From NCBI GenBank assembly GCA_900548745.1, contig URLQ01000013.1, positions 1 through 31,957 of the forward strand: DNA of 31,957 nt, given 5' to 3'. The notes below the pieces were generated by a model. The model worked only from the letters and a program-made list of their open reading frames with translations. It ran no database searches and had not been told where the DNA came from. A program made the position numbers and the translations under genes. This document shows positions 8,023 through 17,050 of the stretch, one piece after another; within the stretch, counting starts at the first letter, position 1; each line of letters starts with the position of its first letter. Source of the stretch: an uncultured Prevotella sp. GTDB taxonomy: Bacteria > Bacteroidota > Bacteroidia > Bacteroidales > Bacteroidaceae.

Positions 8023-9202
8023 AAAGATATTTAGTTATATAATTGTGGCAGTGGCTTTGTTGTGTACGGCAGCATGTGCTTCTGACGATGAGGATGAAGT
8101 GGTGATAGTGGAACCGGTTCATCAGACGGTAGTGATGTTTTTCCCGTGGAGCACAAACCTTAAGAGCGCATTCCAACGCAATGTGCAGGATTTCTCTGAT
8201 ATGATAGCCCGCAGAGGACTGAAGGGAGAAAGGGTGGTGGTGTGTATGGCAACGACAAGTACGGATGCCGCACTCTTTGAACTCAAGGTGAAGAAAGGTA
8301 AATGTGTGGCTGATACGCTGCGCCGATATAAAAACCGTACATTCACTTCCGCCTCCTCAATGGCATCCCTGTTTTCTGACATCAAGACGATGGCTCCGGC
8401 AGAGAAGTACGGACTGATAGTGGGTAGTCATGGCATGGCGTGGCTGCCGGTAGACAATAGCAGGCAGAGCCGGAGGATGGTGAAGCACTATGATGTAGGT
8501 GGACCGTTGCCGACACGCTATTTCGGAGGCTTGACGACAGACACCCAGATAGAGACTTCTGCCCTTGCCCAGGCTCTGGCGGATACAGACTTGAAGATGG
8601 AATATATCCTGTTTGACGATTGCTATATGTCGTCGGTAGAAGTGGCATACGAGATGAAGAGTGTGGCACATTATATTATAGCCTGTCCCACGGAGATTAT
8701 GTCGTACGGCTTCCCGTATGGCAGATGCGGAGAGTATCTGTTGGGAAGTCTGGATTACAGGAATGTGGTGGACAACTTCATTGGCTATTATTCTTTCTCC
8801 TCCTCACCATACGCTACGGCTGCCGTTACCGACTGCACCCAGCTGGATGGCCTTGCCGATATAGTAAGACAGATAAACGAAGGGGTGGGGGAGAAGAGCG
8901 TGTCGCTTGCCGACGTGCAGCCTATGGATGGCTACGAACCGTCACTCTTCTTCGACTTTGGCGATTATATAAGACATAAGTGTGAGGATGCTCTGCTCCT
9001 GGAAGCTTTCAATGCGCAGCTCGATAAGGTCGTGCCATATAAGGGGAATACGGAATATTATTATTCTGCACTATGCGGAAAGGTTCGCATAGACCGCTAT
9101 TCTGGTCTTAACACCTCAGAGTCCAGCCTTAACACCCTTTTCCAGGGGTACGACAATACCGCCTGGTATAAGGCTACACACTGCAAGCAGTCAATAAAGT
9201 AG
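8003..9202 (+). CDS. Clostripain-family (C11) cysteine peptidase, surface lipoprotein
   Basis: The family's catalytic pair is visible: His in GLIVGSHG (about residue 143) and Cys in LFDDCYMSS (about 207), typical of clostripain-like C11 peptidases. The N-terminus is a lipoprotein signal with the lipidated Cys near residue 25 (LLCTAACASDDEDE). The acidic run just after the Cys resembles the Bacteroidetes lipoprotein export signal, so the protein is expected on the outer face of the outer membrane. The start is the ATG at 8003, chosen over a GTG at 7997, and it lies inside the end of the methyltransferase gene. G+C is higher than in the restriction genes, so the peptidase is probably backbone and the restriction module came in upstream of it. 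Substrate is unknown. Confidence 0.8.
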   Translation: MSFLCSEKIFSYIIVAVALLCTAACASDDEDEVVIVEPVHQTVVMFFPWSTNLKSAFQRNVQDFSDMIARRGLKGERVVVCMATTSTDAALFELKVKKGKCVADTLRRYKNRTFTSASSMASLFSDIKTMAPAEKYGLIVGSHGMAWLPVDNSRQSRRMVKHYDVGGPLPTRYFGGLTTDTQIETSALAQALADTDLKMEYILFDDCYMSSVEVAYEMKSVAHYIIACPTEIMSYGFPYGRCGEYLLGSLDYRNVVDNFIGYYSFSSSPYATAAVTDCTQLDGLADIVRQINEGVGEKSVSLADVQPMDGYEPSLFFDFGDYIRHKCEDALLLEAFNAQLDKVVPYKGNTEYYYSALCGKVRIDRYSGLNTSESSLNTLFQGYDNTAWYKATHCKQSIK

Positions 9203-9268
9203 ACGTCCTGATGACCGATTGGGGGAGGTAATGATTCAAGTTTCTGAATTAGACAGAAACCAAAAAAA

Positions 9269-9320
9269 CGCCCTGTAAAGGGCAATTGCCGCAGATGCGA
9301 CACTTGCCCCTTACAGGGCG
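9269..9320. terminator. Strong bidirectional terminator
   Basis: CGCCCTGTAAAGGGCAA (9269-9285) pairs with 9304-9320 with one mismatch. An A run lies before it and an A/T-rich stretch after it. It sits between the convergent peptidase and P-type ATPase genes and can serve both. Confidence 0.75.
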
Positions 9321-9362
9321 ATAAAGATTTAAGCCCCAAAGTTCTCAAGTAATGCAAATCTC

Positions 9363-9425
9363 CTTGTCAACTCGTCAACTCGTCAACTTGTCAACTTGTC
9401 AACTTGTTTACTCGTCAACTTGTTT
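9363..9425. repeat. 8-bp tandem repeat (CTCGTCAA/CTTGTCAA)
   Basis: About eight tandem 8-bp units alternate between CTCGTCAA and CTTGTCAA, with one CTTGTTTA variant. On the minus strand the repeat begins inside the last codons of the P-type ATPase gene and supplies its final QVDE and stop. The same repeat is at 21623-21670. Confidence 0.85.
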
Positions 9426-11297
9426 CGTATTCAATGCCCTCATGGCGTTGAGGACAGCGATAACCGTGACGCCGACATCGGCAAAGACAGCCATCCACAT
9501 CGTGGCTATTCCTAATGAGGCAAGGAAGAGCACGAGCAGTTTCACGGCAATGGCAAACACCACGTTCTGCATGGCAATGCCTATGGTGCGTCGTGCAATG
9601 GCTATGGCGGTGGCAATCTTGGATGGTTTGTCGTCCATGAGCACCACGTCGGCAGCCTCTATTGCAGCGTCAGAGCCCAGTGCTCCCATGGCTATTCCTA
9701 CATCGGCAAGGGCAAGCACGGGGGCATCATTGATGCCGTCGCCAACGAAGACCGTTTTCTCTTTGTCGGTTTCCGCTTTTAAAATGTTCTCCATAATGCT
9801 TACCTTGTCGGCAGGCAGAAGCTCAGAGTGGCATTCGTCGATGCACAGCTTCTGTGCTACCAGCCCGCCTACCTCGCGGCGGTCGCCGGTGAGCATGACA
9901 GTCTTCTTTACTCCAAGTACCTTCAGAGAGCCGATGGCCTCCTGTGAGTCCTCCTTGATGATGTCTGCCACAACGATATGGCCGACATACACTCCGTCTA
10001 CGGCTACATGCACGATAGTGCCCGCTTTATGACACTGGTGCCATTCTGCACCTATGGCATCCATCAGTCTGCTGTTGCCCACATGCACCGTCTTGCCGTT
10101 GACGGTTGCCGTCACTCCATTGCCGGCAAGCTCCTTTACGTCGGTGACGGAGCATCCGTCGTCCTCGTTGCCGAAAGCTGTCTTCAGCGACATGGCGATG
10201 GGGTGGGTGGAGAATCTCTCCACGTGGGCGGCAAGATGCAGCAACTCCTTCTCGTTGAAGTTGTTAGGATGTATGGCCTCCACCTCAAACTTACCTTTTG
10301 TCAGCGTGCCGGTCTTGTCGAACACCACGGTGCCGGTGTTGGCAAGGGTGTCCATATAGTTGGAACCTTTGATAAGGATGCCTCGCTTGGATGCCCCGCC
10401 GATGCCGGCAAAGAAGGTCAGCGGCACGGAGATGACGAGCGCACAAGGGCAGGATACCACAAGGAATGTGAGCGCACGGTTCAGCCATACCGGCAGTGCT
10501 TCCATATAGCTATTGCCGAAGAATGGCGGTATGAAGGCAAGCAGCAAGGCTATGCAGACCACGATAGGCGTGTAGACGTGGGCGAATTTGGCAATGAAGG
10601 TCTCGCTCTTTGACTTGTTCTCGCCGGCATTCTCCACGAGGTCGAGAATCTTGCTTACGGTAGATTCGCCGTAGGTCTTCTCAACCCTCACCTTGATGAC
10701 ACCAGACAGATTGACGCATCCCGACACCACGTCGTCGCCGACGGCAACGGGGCGCGGCATGCTTTCGCCGGTGAGAGCCACCGTGTTGAGGCTTGTAGTG
10801 CCTTCGGTCACCTTACCGTCGAGCGGCATCTTCTCGCCGGGCTTCACAACGATGGTCTCACCGATGCCCACCTCTTCAGGCTTCACCACAGTGAGCTGTC
10901 CGTTTCTGAGCACGTTCGCCGTGTCGGGACGGATGTCCATAAGGTGGGATATTGATTTGCGGCTGTTGTCTTCGGCATAGTCTTCGAAGAGTTCACCAAG
11001 CTGGAAGAACAGCATAACGAAGACTGCCTCTGGAAATTCCGTCTCCGCACCGGGCAGGAATCCGATAAGCAGTGCGCCTATTGTGGCAATGCACATGAGA
11101 AAGTCTTCGTCGAAGATTTCCCCCTTCATGATGCCCTCCACAGCTTCGCCGATAACGTCGTAGCCGATAAGAATAAATGGCACGAGGTAGACGAGTAACA
11201 GTTGCCATACCTCCAGTCCCATGGTCTTCTCCACAACCACGGCGCCTACAAGCAGTATGGCAGTAAGGATAATCCTTAATAGTTTCTTTTTGTCCAT
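9408..11297 (-). CDS. Heavy-metal efflux P1B-type ATPase (Zn/Cd type)
   Basis: The 629-residue protein has all P-type ATPase landmarks: TGES at 176-179 (actuator), CPC at 283-285 in the metal-binding membrane helix, DKTGT at 327-331 with the phosphorylated Asp, the P1B-specific HP at 365-366, and GDGIND at 519-524. Several hydrophobic helices precede the actuator domain. The CPC type without an N-terminal heavy-metal-associated domain fits ZntA/CadA-like exporters of Zn, Cd or Pb; copper cannot be excluded. It exports cytosolic metal across the inner membrane using ATP. It is a single gene with its own promoter candidate at 11377-11384. The last four codons before the stop are drawn from an 8-bp tandem repeat. 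Confidence 0.9.
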   Translation of the reverse strand: MDKKKLLRIILTAILLVGAVVVEKTMGLEVWQLLLVYLVPFILIGYDVIGEAVEGIMKGEIFDEDFLMCIATIGALLIGFLPGAETEFPEAVFVMLFFQLGELFEDYAEDNSRKSISHLMDIRPDTANVLRNGQLTVVKPEEVGIGETIVVKPGEKMPLDGKVTEGTTSLNTVALTGESMPRPVAVGDDVVSGCVNLSGVIKVRVEKTYGESTVSKILDLVENAGENKSKSETFIAKFAHVYTPIVVCIALLLAFIPPFFGNSYMEALPVWLNRALTFLVVSCPCALVISVPLTFFAGIGGASKRGILIKGSNYMDTLANTGTVVFDKTGTLTKGKFEVEAIHPNNFNEKELLHLAAHVERFSTHPIAMSLKTAFGNEDDGCSVTDVKELAGNGVTATVNGKTVHVGNSRLMDAIGAEWHQCHKAGTIVHVAVDGVYVGHIVVADIIKEDSQEAIGSLKVLGVKKTVMLTGDRREVGGLVAQKLCIDECHSELLPADKVSIMENILKAETDKEKTVFVGDGINDAPVLALADVGIAMGALGSDAAIEAADVVLMDDKPSKIATAIAIARRTIGIAMQNVVFAIAVKLLVLFLASLGIATMWMAVFADVGVTVIAVLNAMRALNTKQVDE

Positions 11298-11367
11298 ATT
11301 GATATTTGTTTATGTTCCTTATTTATAATGATTCTGCAAGTGTCAGCAGCTTTTCAGTTCTGTTTGT

Positions 11368-11412
11368 TTGCAAGTGCAAAGGTATGTAGAATCTTTTGCA
11401 ATCGGGTTGCAA
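11368..11412 (-). promoter_or_regulatory. Promoter and TTGCAA operator candidate for the metal ATPase
   Basis: TACCTTTG on the minus strand (11384-11377) matches the TAnnTTTG -7 box, about 80 bases upstream of the ATG. A palindrome TTGCA-AG-TGCAA (11368-11379) overlaps it. Two more TTGCAA motifs lie at 11396-11401 and 11407-11412, 11 bases apart (one helical turn). This could bind a metal-responsive repressor, but TTTGCA is also a common promoter-adjacent sequence in Bacteroidetes. Confidence 0.45.
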
Positions 11413-11441
11413 ATATCAAGTGTTCCAAAAAAACTTAAAAA

Positions 11442-11498
11442 TAGAAAGTCGGTAACTTTCTCATAGAAATTAGGTAACTTTCCCATAGAAATTAGGTA
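11442..11498. repeat. 22-bp palindromic repeat, third locus
   Basis: Units at 11442-11463 and 11464-11485 plus a partial one at 11486-11498 match the 22-bp units of 395-460 and 5054-5119 with a few changes (TTAGG for TTCGG). Only the unit array is present; the flanking hairpins of the longer element are not. It interrupts the ATPase fragment. Confidence 0.8.
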
Positions 11499-11686
11499 TG
11501 AGCGATATTCCTTTTGAGCAAATTCTTCCACAATAGTAGACTTACCTATACGTCTCGCTCCCTCTAAAAGCAGAGCTGTTTTGCCTTTAGATGTCTCTTT
11601 CCATTTCTTTAGTTTGGAATAGATTTTGCGCTTGAATATTATATCTGCTATAATTCTCTTTTTGCCCACAAAACTACATAAATAAT

Positions 11687-11806
11687 CCCTGATACCAAAA
11701 TTTATTTTGCCGAAATACACCCTGATACCAAAATCTTTTATGCGGATTTATACCCTAATACCAAAATCTTTTATGGCAAAATATGGTCTAATACCAAAAT
11801 CTTGAG
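11687..11806. repeat. 33-bp tandem repeat, about 3.6 copies
   Basis: Units begin at 11687, 11720, 11753 and 11786, each starting with a version of CCCTAATACCAAAATCTTTT. The last unit is partial. Since 33 is divisible by three, the minus strand reads an 11-residue peptide repeat around DFGIRVYFGK that leads into the ATPase fragment. One unit contains a stop codon in that frame. Confidence 0.85.
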
Positions 11807-11943
11807 CTATTTGGACAGGATAATATAGTATTGATAACATCTTGGCGCCGATTGACTTACGTTTGTGTGCTTCTTATGGGCAAACGAAGACTTGGGACGG
11901 TGGAGTTTGATGTCCTTGCCGATTTTAATCCCGAACTGTGGTA

Positions 11944-11973
11944 GCCGGTTTTTCTGATGTCAGACAAACCGGC
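11944..11973 (-). terminator. Hairpin at the end of the jet operon
   Basis: GCCGGTTT (11944-11951) pairs with AAACCGGC (11966-11973) and spans the jetD stop codon. No T run follows on the minus strand, so its action as a terminator is uncertain. From here to 11806 I see no gene, only a 22-codon plus-strand frame of no recognised kind. Confidence 0.4.
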
Positions 11974-13102
11974 ATTTGAGTTTTTCGACAACGTAGCTTT
12001 GTGGAATCTTCTCCTGTTCAAGTCTATAGTTGTTTGTCTTAATATAACTGTACAACTCTTCTTCTTCAGTTGTAAGATTTAGCTTGGCATTGATTTTACT
12101 TGGGGTTCCTAAGTCGTTTTCAAAGTATTTGTCGAATGTTGCTTTATCCATTAAAAGACTCTTCACTCGAGCAAAATAGCTACGGAATTGTGACAGAATT
12201 TCAAAGCCCTGCGCATCAAGGTCGCCCCAATAGATAAGTTCAGTGGATTTCAGCAACTCTGAATCTTTTATTGAGGCAACACCATAACCTTTCCCCCATA
12301 TAACAATACTTTTTGCTACTGGAGGGAAAGTTAGGAAATTAACCTTGTTCTCTACTATATAAGCCATAGAAATAGACATTTTTAATTTTAGAAATAGACT
12401 GACAGGTATGGTTATGTCATCAAGTCCAGAAAAGTATGATGTAGCCAAAGTTTTATCCAAAAGTCTCATTCGTACCATGGGTTCATCATACCGTAAGCCA
12501 TAGCGCTTTTCAAAATCTTTTTCATTTTTGTCTACATACTCTTCTATTACGATATCAAGTAGTTCGCTAATTACAGCTTTATGCTGTTCAATGAACTTTG
12601 TATGTACTTCAATAGGTAATTCACGTATGTATAACTTTGGCAGTGGATTCTTTGAGAAATAATCCAATACCTTCAGAATATTATTCCAATCTTCAGAGTT
12701 GTCTATAACCTTCTGTGGATATTTTTCTATCCAATGTTGTAGTTTGGAGAACTTGCCATTGATTAGTGCTACATTCTTTCTGAAGTCAGCTACTTCTTTT
12801 ACCTTTTGCAGGAAACGTTCGAAATCATCTGCCGTTTCAAATGTGATTTTACTTGGAAAATCCTGTGTCCCTAGCATTTTGTTTTTTATAGTCTTCCACT
12901 CTATGGTATAGCCATAGCCTTTGACCTCTTTGGACAGAGAGCGAATATCATAAAATTCTCTTTGGTATTCTGCAATTGTATCGCTTGCTTTTTTGTTGCA
13001 TGGTATTTCTATTTGCTGGAACGTTATTCCTGCAGCTACATTACGCAAGTAATCTGTATACTTGCGTAATGCTTTCTTCTTTATTTCTGCCGATGTAATC
13101 AT
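11960..13102 (-). CDS. jetD: Wadjet nuclease subunit JetD (DUF3322/DUF2220, TOPRIM)
   Basis: The 380-residue protein has an N-terminal DUF3322-like part and a C-terminal DUF2220 TOPRIM part, the JetD layout. The TOPRIM acidic residues are visible: Glu in VENKVNF (about 251) and DLD in YWGDLDAQG (294-296). In the known Wadjet system JetD is the topoisomerase VI-like nuclease that cuts closed circular DNA after loop extrusion by JetABC. The start ATG overlaps the jetC stop by four bases, so translation is coupled. It is the last gene of the operon and appears full length. Confidence 0.9.
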   Translation of the reverse strand: MITSAEIKKKALRKYTDYLRNVAAGITFQQIEIPCNKKASDTIAEYQREFYDIRSLSKEVKGYGYTIEWKTIKNKMLGTQDFPSKITFETADDFERFLQKVKEVADFRKNVALINGKFSKLQHWIEKYPQKVIDNSEDWNNILKVLDYFSKNPLPKLYIRELPIEVHTKFIEQHKAVISELLDIVIEEYVDKNEKDFEKRYGLRYDEPMVRMRLLDKTLATSYFSGLDDITIPVSLFLKLKMSISMAYIVENKVNFLTFPPVAKSIVIWGKGYGVASIKDSELLKSTELIYWGDLDAQGFEILSQFRSYFARVKSLLMDKATFDKYFENDLGTPSKINAKLNLTTEEEELYSYIKTNNYRLEQEKIPQSYVVEKLKCRFV

Positions 13103-16100
13103 TTCGATTCTAATGTCTTTTGGCGTTCTTCCTTAAACTGATTTATAGGCATATTGTAGAGTACTGATGCGTTGCCTTTTCGTTCCACATAATGAACATA
13201 CGATATGTCGTTTTCCACGATATGGATGTTGTCACTTGGTGTAACCACCAATAGTTGTAGATGTAGCTGTTTGCAGAGCGAAATCAGATACCGGGCCTTG
13301 TCTTCGTCCTGTGCTCTGAACGCCTCGTCTATTGCTATAAAGCGGAACGAAGAGTCGCATCCATGTTTTGTCAATCCAAACTGATATGCAATGGCCGAAC
13401 CAAGAATAGTGTACGTCAGCTGGGCTTTTTCGCCGCCCGAGAGTTGTCCCATTGACTCATAAGTGTTTCGTTTCAGATCGTCTGCTTTATAATATTCCAC
13501 AGCCTTATATGAGAACCTTGCTCTTACATCCATTACCTCTTTTCGCCATTGTTCGTCCTGTAGTCGTTGCATCAAGGGTAGGATATTTTGCTCAAAATGG
13601 ATGCGCTGACCATCTATGGTGGAGTTTATCTCACGCAAGTTCGGTATGGCTTTCTCCAGCATCTGCACGAACTCGTTTATGTTGACATTGCGTTTCTTTG
13701 ATGATTCCAACTGGATGTATGTTTCTGGATAAACATTAAAGTTGATATCCTTAAGATACGAATTGAGCTGATTGATGGTCTTGTTTATTAATGATTCCCA
13801 ATCCTTGAAGAACTGACGGAACGTATAAATATTGTTGATAAGCCTTTCCTGCAGATACTTGTTGAATTTCTTCTCAAAACTTGGCAGAGCCTCATCGTTC
13901 AGCTTTTTGAGGAGAGTCTGGTATTCAGAGATGAATTCTACAGAATCAGGTAGGCTATTGACATCAGAACGCCAGTCTCTGAACTTTGTTGTTATCTCCT
14001 CAGTAGGATTCTTGAATTTTATGATCTTGCTTTTGGCTTCATATTCCTTCCTGTTTTTTTCTGCTTGCTTATTCCTGATTTTATTGTCAATATCGTTCTG
14101 CATGGATTTCAGTCTTGTCTCTATATCAGCCAACCCAACATGCAGAAGATCTGGATTACTATTCTCAAATTCGTCTACGTCAACAGAATCCATTAAAGCC
14201 AGTGCATTAGAATTCTCAGAACAACGTTCTTCCGTGTCTTTTTTAGCCTTATCAAGCATACCTTGCTGTCTGGATAGATTTTGATTCTGAGTTTCAATGT
14301 CTGTAATTCTCAGCTTTACTTTTTCTAATTGTTCTTGTAGCGTCTTCACTCTATCATTAGTAGATTCGAGCTTCTTCTTTTCTTCTTTTTTCTCATTAAT
14401 TCTTACTGAATAAGATTGCCAGTCAATGTAGTCGAACTTTTCAAAGTCAAGCAAGCGTGAAAATGTTTCTTTGCGTTCTTCCGTTTCCTTTCTTTTATTG
14501 TCAAGTTCCTTTATCTCCTTATTCTTGGCTGTTACTTGCCTGCATAAATTGTCATACTCTTTCTTTATGGCTGCAATTTTCTCGCGATTGTCCCACCCCA
14601 GTACATAATGTTCTCTACGATTGATTTCCGGACGGTCGTCCTTCTCGTGCTTGCCACCTTTCGCCTTGATGAGACCTTCTTTGGTTACTGCTTTTTCGTT
14701 TATGTGATTGAAGTCTTCCAGTGTATCCACACATGTATAGTTGAACTCAGAATACAGTCTGTCCTCAATCCAGTCAATATATTGGGCATTGGGTTTGAAT
14801 TCAATTTTGTTCAAGAGTGAATTATCTTGAGCATGCCTGTTCACAAATTCTCGTAAGGCGGCATCATAGTTATATCGTTGATAAACTATTCGGCCTCGCA
14901 GATTGTGATTGTTGACATATTCGTTCACCTGACGGTAGTATTTTTCGGGCACAATCAGCCGTAGCGCAAAGTTATGGAGTATACGCTCAATGGCAGACTC
15001 CCATTCACGCTCGTCGTCTTTTAAGCGTATGAGTTCACCTATAAAAGGAATCTCATCCGCTGTTGCTCCAATGTGCTGTATAATCTCATCACGGATTTCA
15101 GCGACACGTCCGGAGATGTTGTTATTGTGTTCGCGAAGATATTTTATAGTCTCAACACAATTCTTTATATTGGCTTCTATATCATCCTTTTCATTTTGTA
15201 AGTGTCTTTTTCTTTCTGCCAATTCATTATCCAATTTTTTCGTCAAAATCTTCTTTTGTTCTTTGGCAGTCGTTTTGTTTTTTTCGAATGTAGAAGGGTC
15301 GATGTCTTGAGGCAATTCAAGTTTGTGGATGAGAATGTTATACTTCTCCTCCTTTTTCTTGCGTTCTTCAAAGCGTTCTGTAAGGTTTTGGATTTCCTTT
15401 TCAATATCCTTTATCTGCTGACCTACAGTATCTGATTTGATGGCTACTTCCAAGTCACTTTTCTTTTCATCGAGTCGTATCTTTTCTGCGTTATTAGCAT
15501 TAATTGTGTCATCCAATTGGCGTAACTTACTTTTACATCTTTCCAGATACTCCTGACAGAGCTTTACAGTCCTTACGGCAAACCAATAAGAAACAATGTC
15601 TTTCTCGCTTTGCAGTTCCTTTATGCTCTTGCCTGTCAACAGTATGTCTTCAGCCAATCTGTCTATTGGCTCGAGTTGACGTATCTGTTCCTTCGTCTTC
15701 TCAATGCTTGTCTTTGCGTCCATAAGGTTCTGAAAGTTTTCTCTCAGTTCCTTATATTTTTCCTCAGCATCTCTTTCCTCAAGCATATTGTCACGAATGA
15801 AACTATCCAAATCGTTGAGCACTTTTACTCCAACAATTTGATTAAAAAGTGTAAGGGCTTTATCCGATCGCATTCCAAACTCTAAAAGCATTTTCTCCTC
15901 ATATGCTTTAGGTCCGTTGAAAAACTCGATAATGCGTTTGCTGCTTTCACTATTCAATTCTTTTTCCATGCGTTTGCGCCAAACGCCATTTGAGTCAAAG
16001 GCTGCAAAATTCTGCGATATTGTAAGAGGCTTATGTGCCATACCATAAACGGTTCTTAGCTCCTCGCCTGAATAATAGCGAACCTGGAAAAGCGTCACCA

Positions 16101-16491
16101 CTCTGCCATCCGAATTGTTAAACGTTGCCAGCAATACTGAACGGGCATTCTTGTCGCGCAGCTTTAAGGATGTAGCACCTGATTCGCCTTCCTGCTGTTG
16201 CCCGTAATTTCCAAAGAAATATGTAATGTCCGTTCTGTTTCCTTTTTTCTCGGTACCAGACGACTGATTGTAGAAGCGTTTGCGCTGTTGAGGCACGAGC
16301 AATGTTAGCAAAGCGTCAATCAGTGTACTTTTGCCAGAAGCGTTTGCTCCCGTAAGCAACGAATTGTTTCCATATGGACTCATTCGATATACTTTGTCGT
16401 TGAATGTTCCCCAGTTCCACACTTCCATATAGTCAAGCTTGAAACCAGCAACCTGTGGGTCCGTATTAAATAGATTGGTCTGATGTATCAT
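13099..16491 (-). CDS. jetC: Wadjet SMC-like ATPase JetC
   Basis: This 1130-residue protein is an SMC/MukB-like ATPase. It has Walker A (GANASGKST, from residue 48), two long coiled-coil arms rich in Lys/Glu/Gln, a central hinge-like region, an ABC signature LSGGEKAQL at about 1017, and Walker B FIAIDEAF at about 1055. JetC powers DNA loop extrusion with JetA and JetB and presents plasmid DNA to JetD. I place the start at the ATG at 16491 (MIHQTNLFN). A longer frame to 16641 would overlap jetB by 176 bases and adds no SMC-like sequence. The chosen start gives a 26-base overlap with jetB. Confidence 0.92.
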   Translation of the reverse strand: MIHQTNLFNTDPQVAGFKLDYMEVWNWGTFNDKVYRMSPYGNNSLLTGANASGKSTLIDALLTLLVPQQRKRFYNQSSGTEKKGNRTDITYFFGNYGQQQEGESGATSLKLRDKNARSVLLATFNNSDGRVVTLFQVRYYSGEELRTVYGMAHKPLTISQNFAAFDSNGVWRKRMEKELNSESSKRIIEFFNGPKAYEEKMLLEFGMRSDKALTLFNQIVGVKVLNDLDSFIRDNMLEERDAEEKYKELRENFQNLMDAKTSIEKTKEQIRQLEPIDRLAEDILLTGKSIKELQSEKDIVSYWFAVRTVKLCQEYLERCKSKLRQLDDTINANNAEKIRLDEKKSDLEVAIKSDTVGQQIKDIEKEIQNLTERFEERKKKEEKYNILIHKLELPQDIDPSTFEKNKTTAKEQKKILTKKLDNELAERKRHLQNEKDDIEANIKNCVETIKYLREHNNNISGRVAEIRDEIIQHIGATADEIPFIGELIRLKDDEREWESAIERILHNFALRLIVPEKYYRQVNEYVNNHNLRGRIVYQRYNYDAALREFVNRHAQDNSLLNKIEFKPNAQYIDWIEDRLYSEFNYTCVDTLEDFNHINEKAVTKEGLIKAKGGKHEKDDRPEINRREHYVLGWDNREKIAAIKKEYDNLCRQVTAKNKEIKELDNKRKETEERKETFSRLLDFEKFDYIDWQSYSVRINEKKEEKKKLESTNDRVKTLQEQLEKVKLRITDIETQNQNLSRQQGMLDKAKKDTEERCSENSNALALMDSVDVDEFENSNPDLLHVGLADIETRLKSMQNDIDNKIRNKQAEKNRKEYEAKSKIIKFKNPTEEITTKFRDWRSDVNSLPDSVEFISEYQTLLKKLNDEALPSFEKKFNKYLQERLINNIYTFRQFFKDWESLINKTINQLNSYLKDINFNVYPETYIQLESSKKRNVNINEFVQMLEKAIPNLREINSTIDGQRIHFEQNILPLMQRLQDEQWRKEVMDVRARFSYKAVEYYKADDLKRNTYESMGQLSGGEKAQLTYTILGSAIAYQFGLTKHGCDSSFRFIAIDEAFRAQDEDKARYLISLCKQLHLQLLVVTPSDNIHIVENDISYVHYVERKGNASVLYNMPINQFKEERQKTLESK

Positions 16492-17050
16492 AGTCGTTAA
16501 GTTGTTTCTTGAAATCCAATAAGTCGTCAAGTGTAACTTTTTCCTTGATAATACGGTGAATCTTATATCTTTTTTCTCCTTCATTGCTTTTAGGCGCAAC
16601 GAGGAAGCCGAAGTCCACGATACGTTCAATATTATTATCAAGCTCTTTTTCGAACTTCGCTTTATTGTACGTTGATGGTAGGAACATCTCTGTTTCTTCT
16701 TTAATCTCGAATGCTGTCACATACTTGTCCGTTGCCTGTGACAACGTTGGATTGCTGTCAAAATCTTCGAGCATCTGACGCAATACCACAAGCATCACAG
16801 ATAGTTCATATCCATATTGTCTACGTGATACCAAGTTCACGGTTTTGGCATCGTCAATTGTTTTCTGCTTTATAAAGGCAAATCCTTCGTCCTTTTTGAG
16901 AATTAGCTCTAAGCCCATCAGACTGATATAGTCTTGTATTTCAGTCTGGTAAGTAAGAATGTCGCTCCATATGGTATCGTTATTTTCAACGACACCTTTC
17001 AATAGTTTGACGACAGCTTTACTATATGGTTTTATTCCGTATTCGCTCAT
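16466..17050 (-). CDS. jetB: Wadjet subunit JetB (DUF4194)
   Basis: The 194-residue protein has the size and style of DUF4194 proteins: a small winged-helix, kite-like subunit (MukE/ScpB-like role). Supporting features are the KAVVKLLKGVVENND start, the SLMGLEL segment, and a C-terminal winged-helix with the RIVDFGFLV strand. JetB bridges JetA and the JetC heads. The start ATG overlaps the jetA stop by four bases, and its 3' end overlaps jetC. I see no damage. The call leans on its position between jetA and jetC as much as on sequence. Confidence 0.85.
   Translation of the reverse strand: MSEYGIKPYSKAVVKLLKGVVENNDTIWSDILTYQTEIQDYISLMGLELILKKDEGFAFIKQKTIDDAKTVNLVSRRQYGYELSVMLVVLRQMLEDFDSNPTLSQATDKYVTAFEIKEETEMFLPSTYNKAKFEKELDNNIERIVDFGFLVAPKSNEGEKRYKIHRIIKEKVTLDDLLDFKKQLNDYDTSDQSI

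Larger units (their letters stand above)
11343..11720 (-). pseudogene. Truncated DUF4143-type AAA ATPase (N-terminal fragment)
   Basis: The frame encodes the start of a Bacteroidetes DUF4143-family ATPase. It contains FKRKIYSKLKKWKE and the Walker A region LLLEGARRIGKSTIVEEFA, followed by KEYRSYL. After SYL, where the family continues with the next beta strand, the sequence becomes the 22-bp palindromic repeat (11442-11498) and then unrelated sequence. No Walker B, DUF4143 or nuclease domain follows, so the gene is a broken 5' fragment. Its N-terminal residues before FKRK come from the 33-bp tandem repeat at 11687-11806. The fragment lies between the metal ATPase promoter and the end of jetD. 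Confidence 0.7.

Noticed and set aside
11879..11947. Plus-strand 22-codon frame (MGKRRLGTVEF).
   Set aside because: No recognised relatives or ribosome site; short frames occur by chance.
16492..16641. Longer N-terminus for JetC.
   Set aside because: It lies entirely within jetB, adds no SMC-like sequence, and the ATG at 16491 precedes the conserved ATPase head directly.
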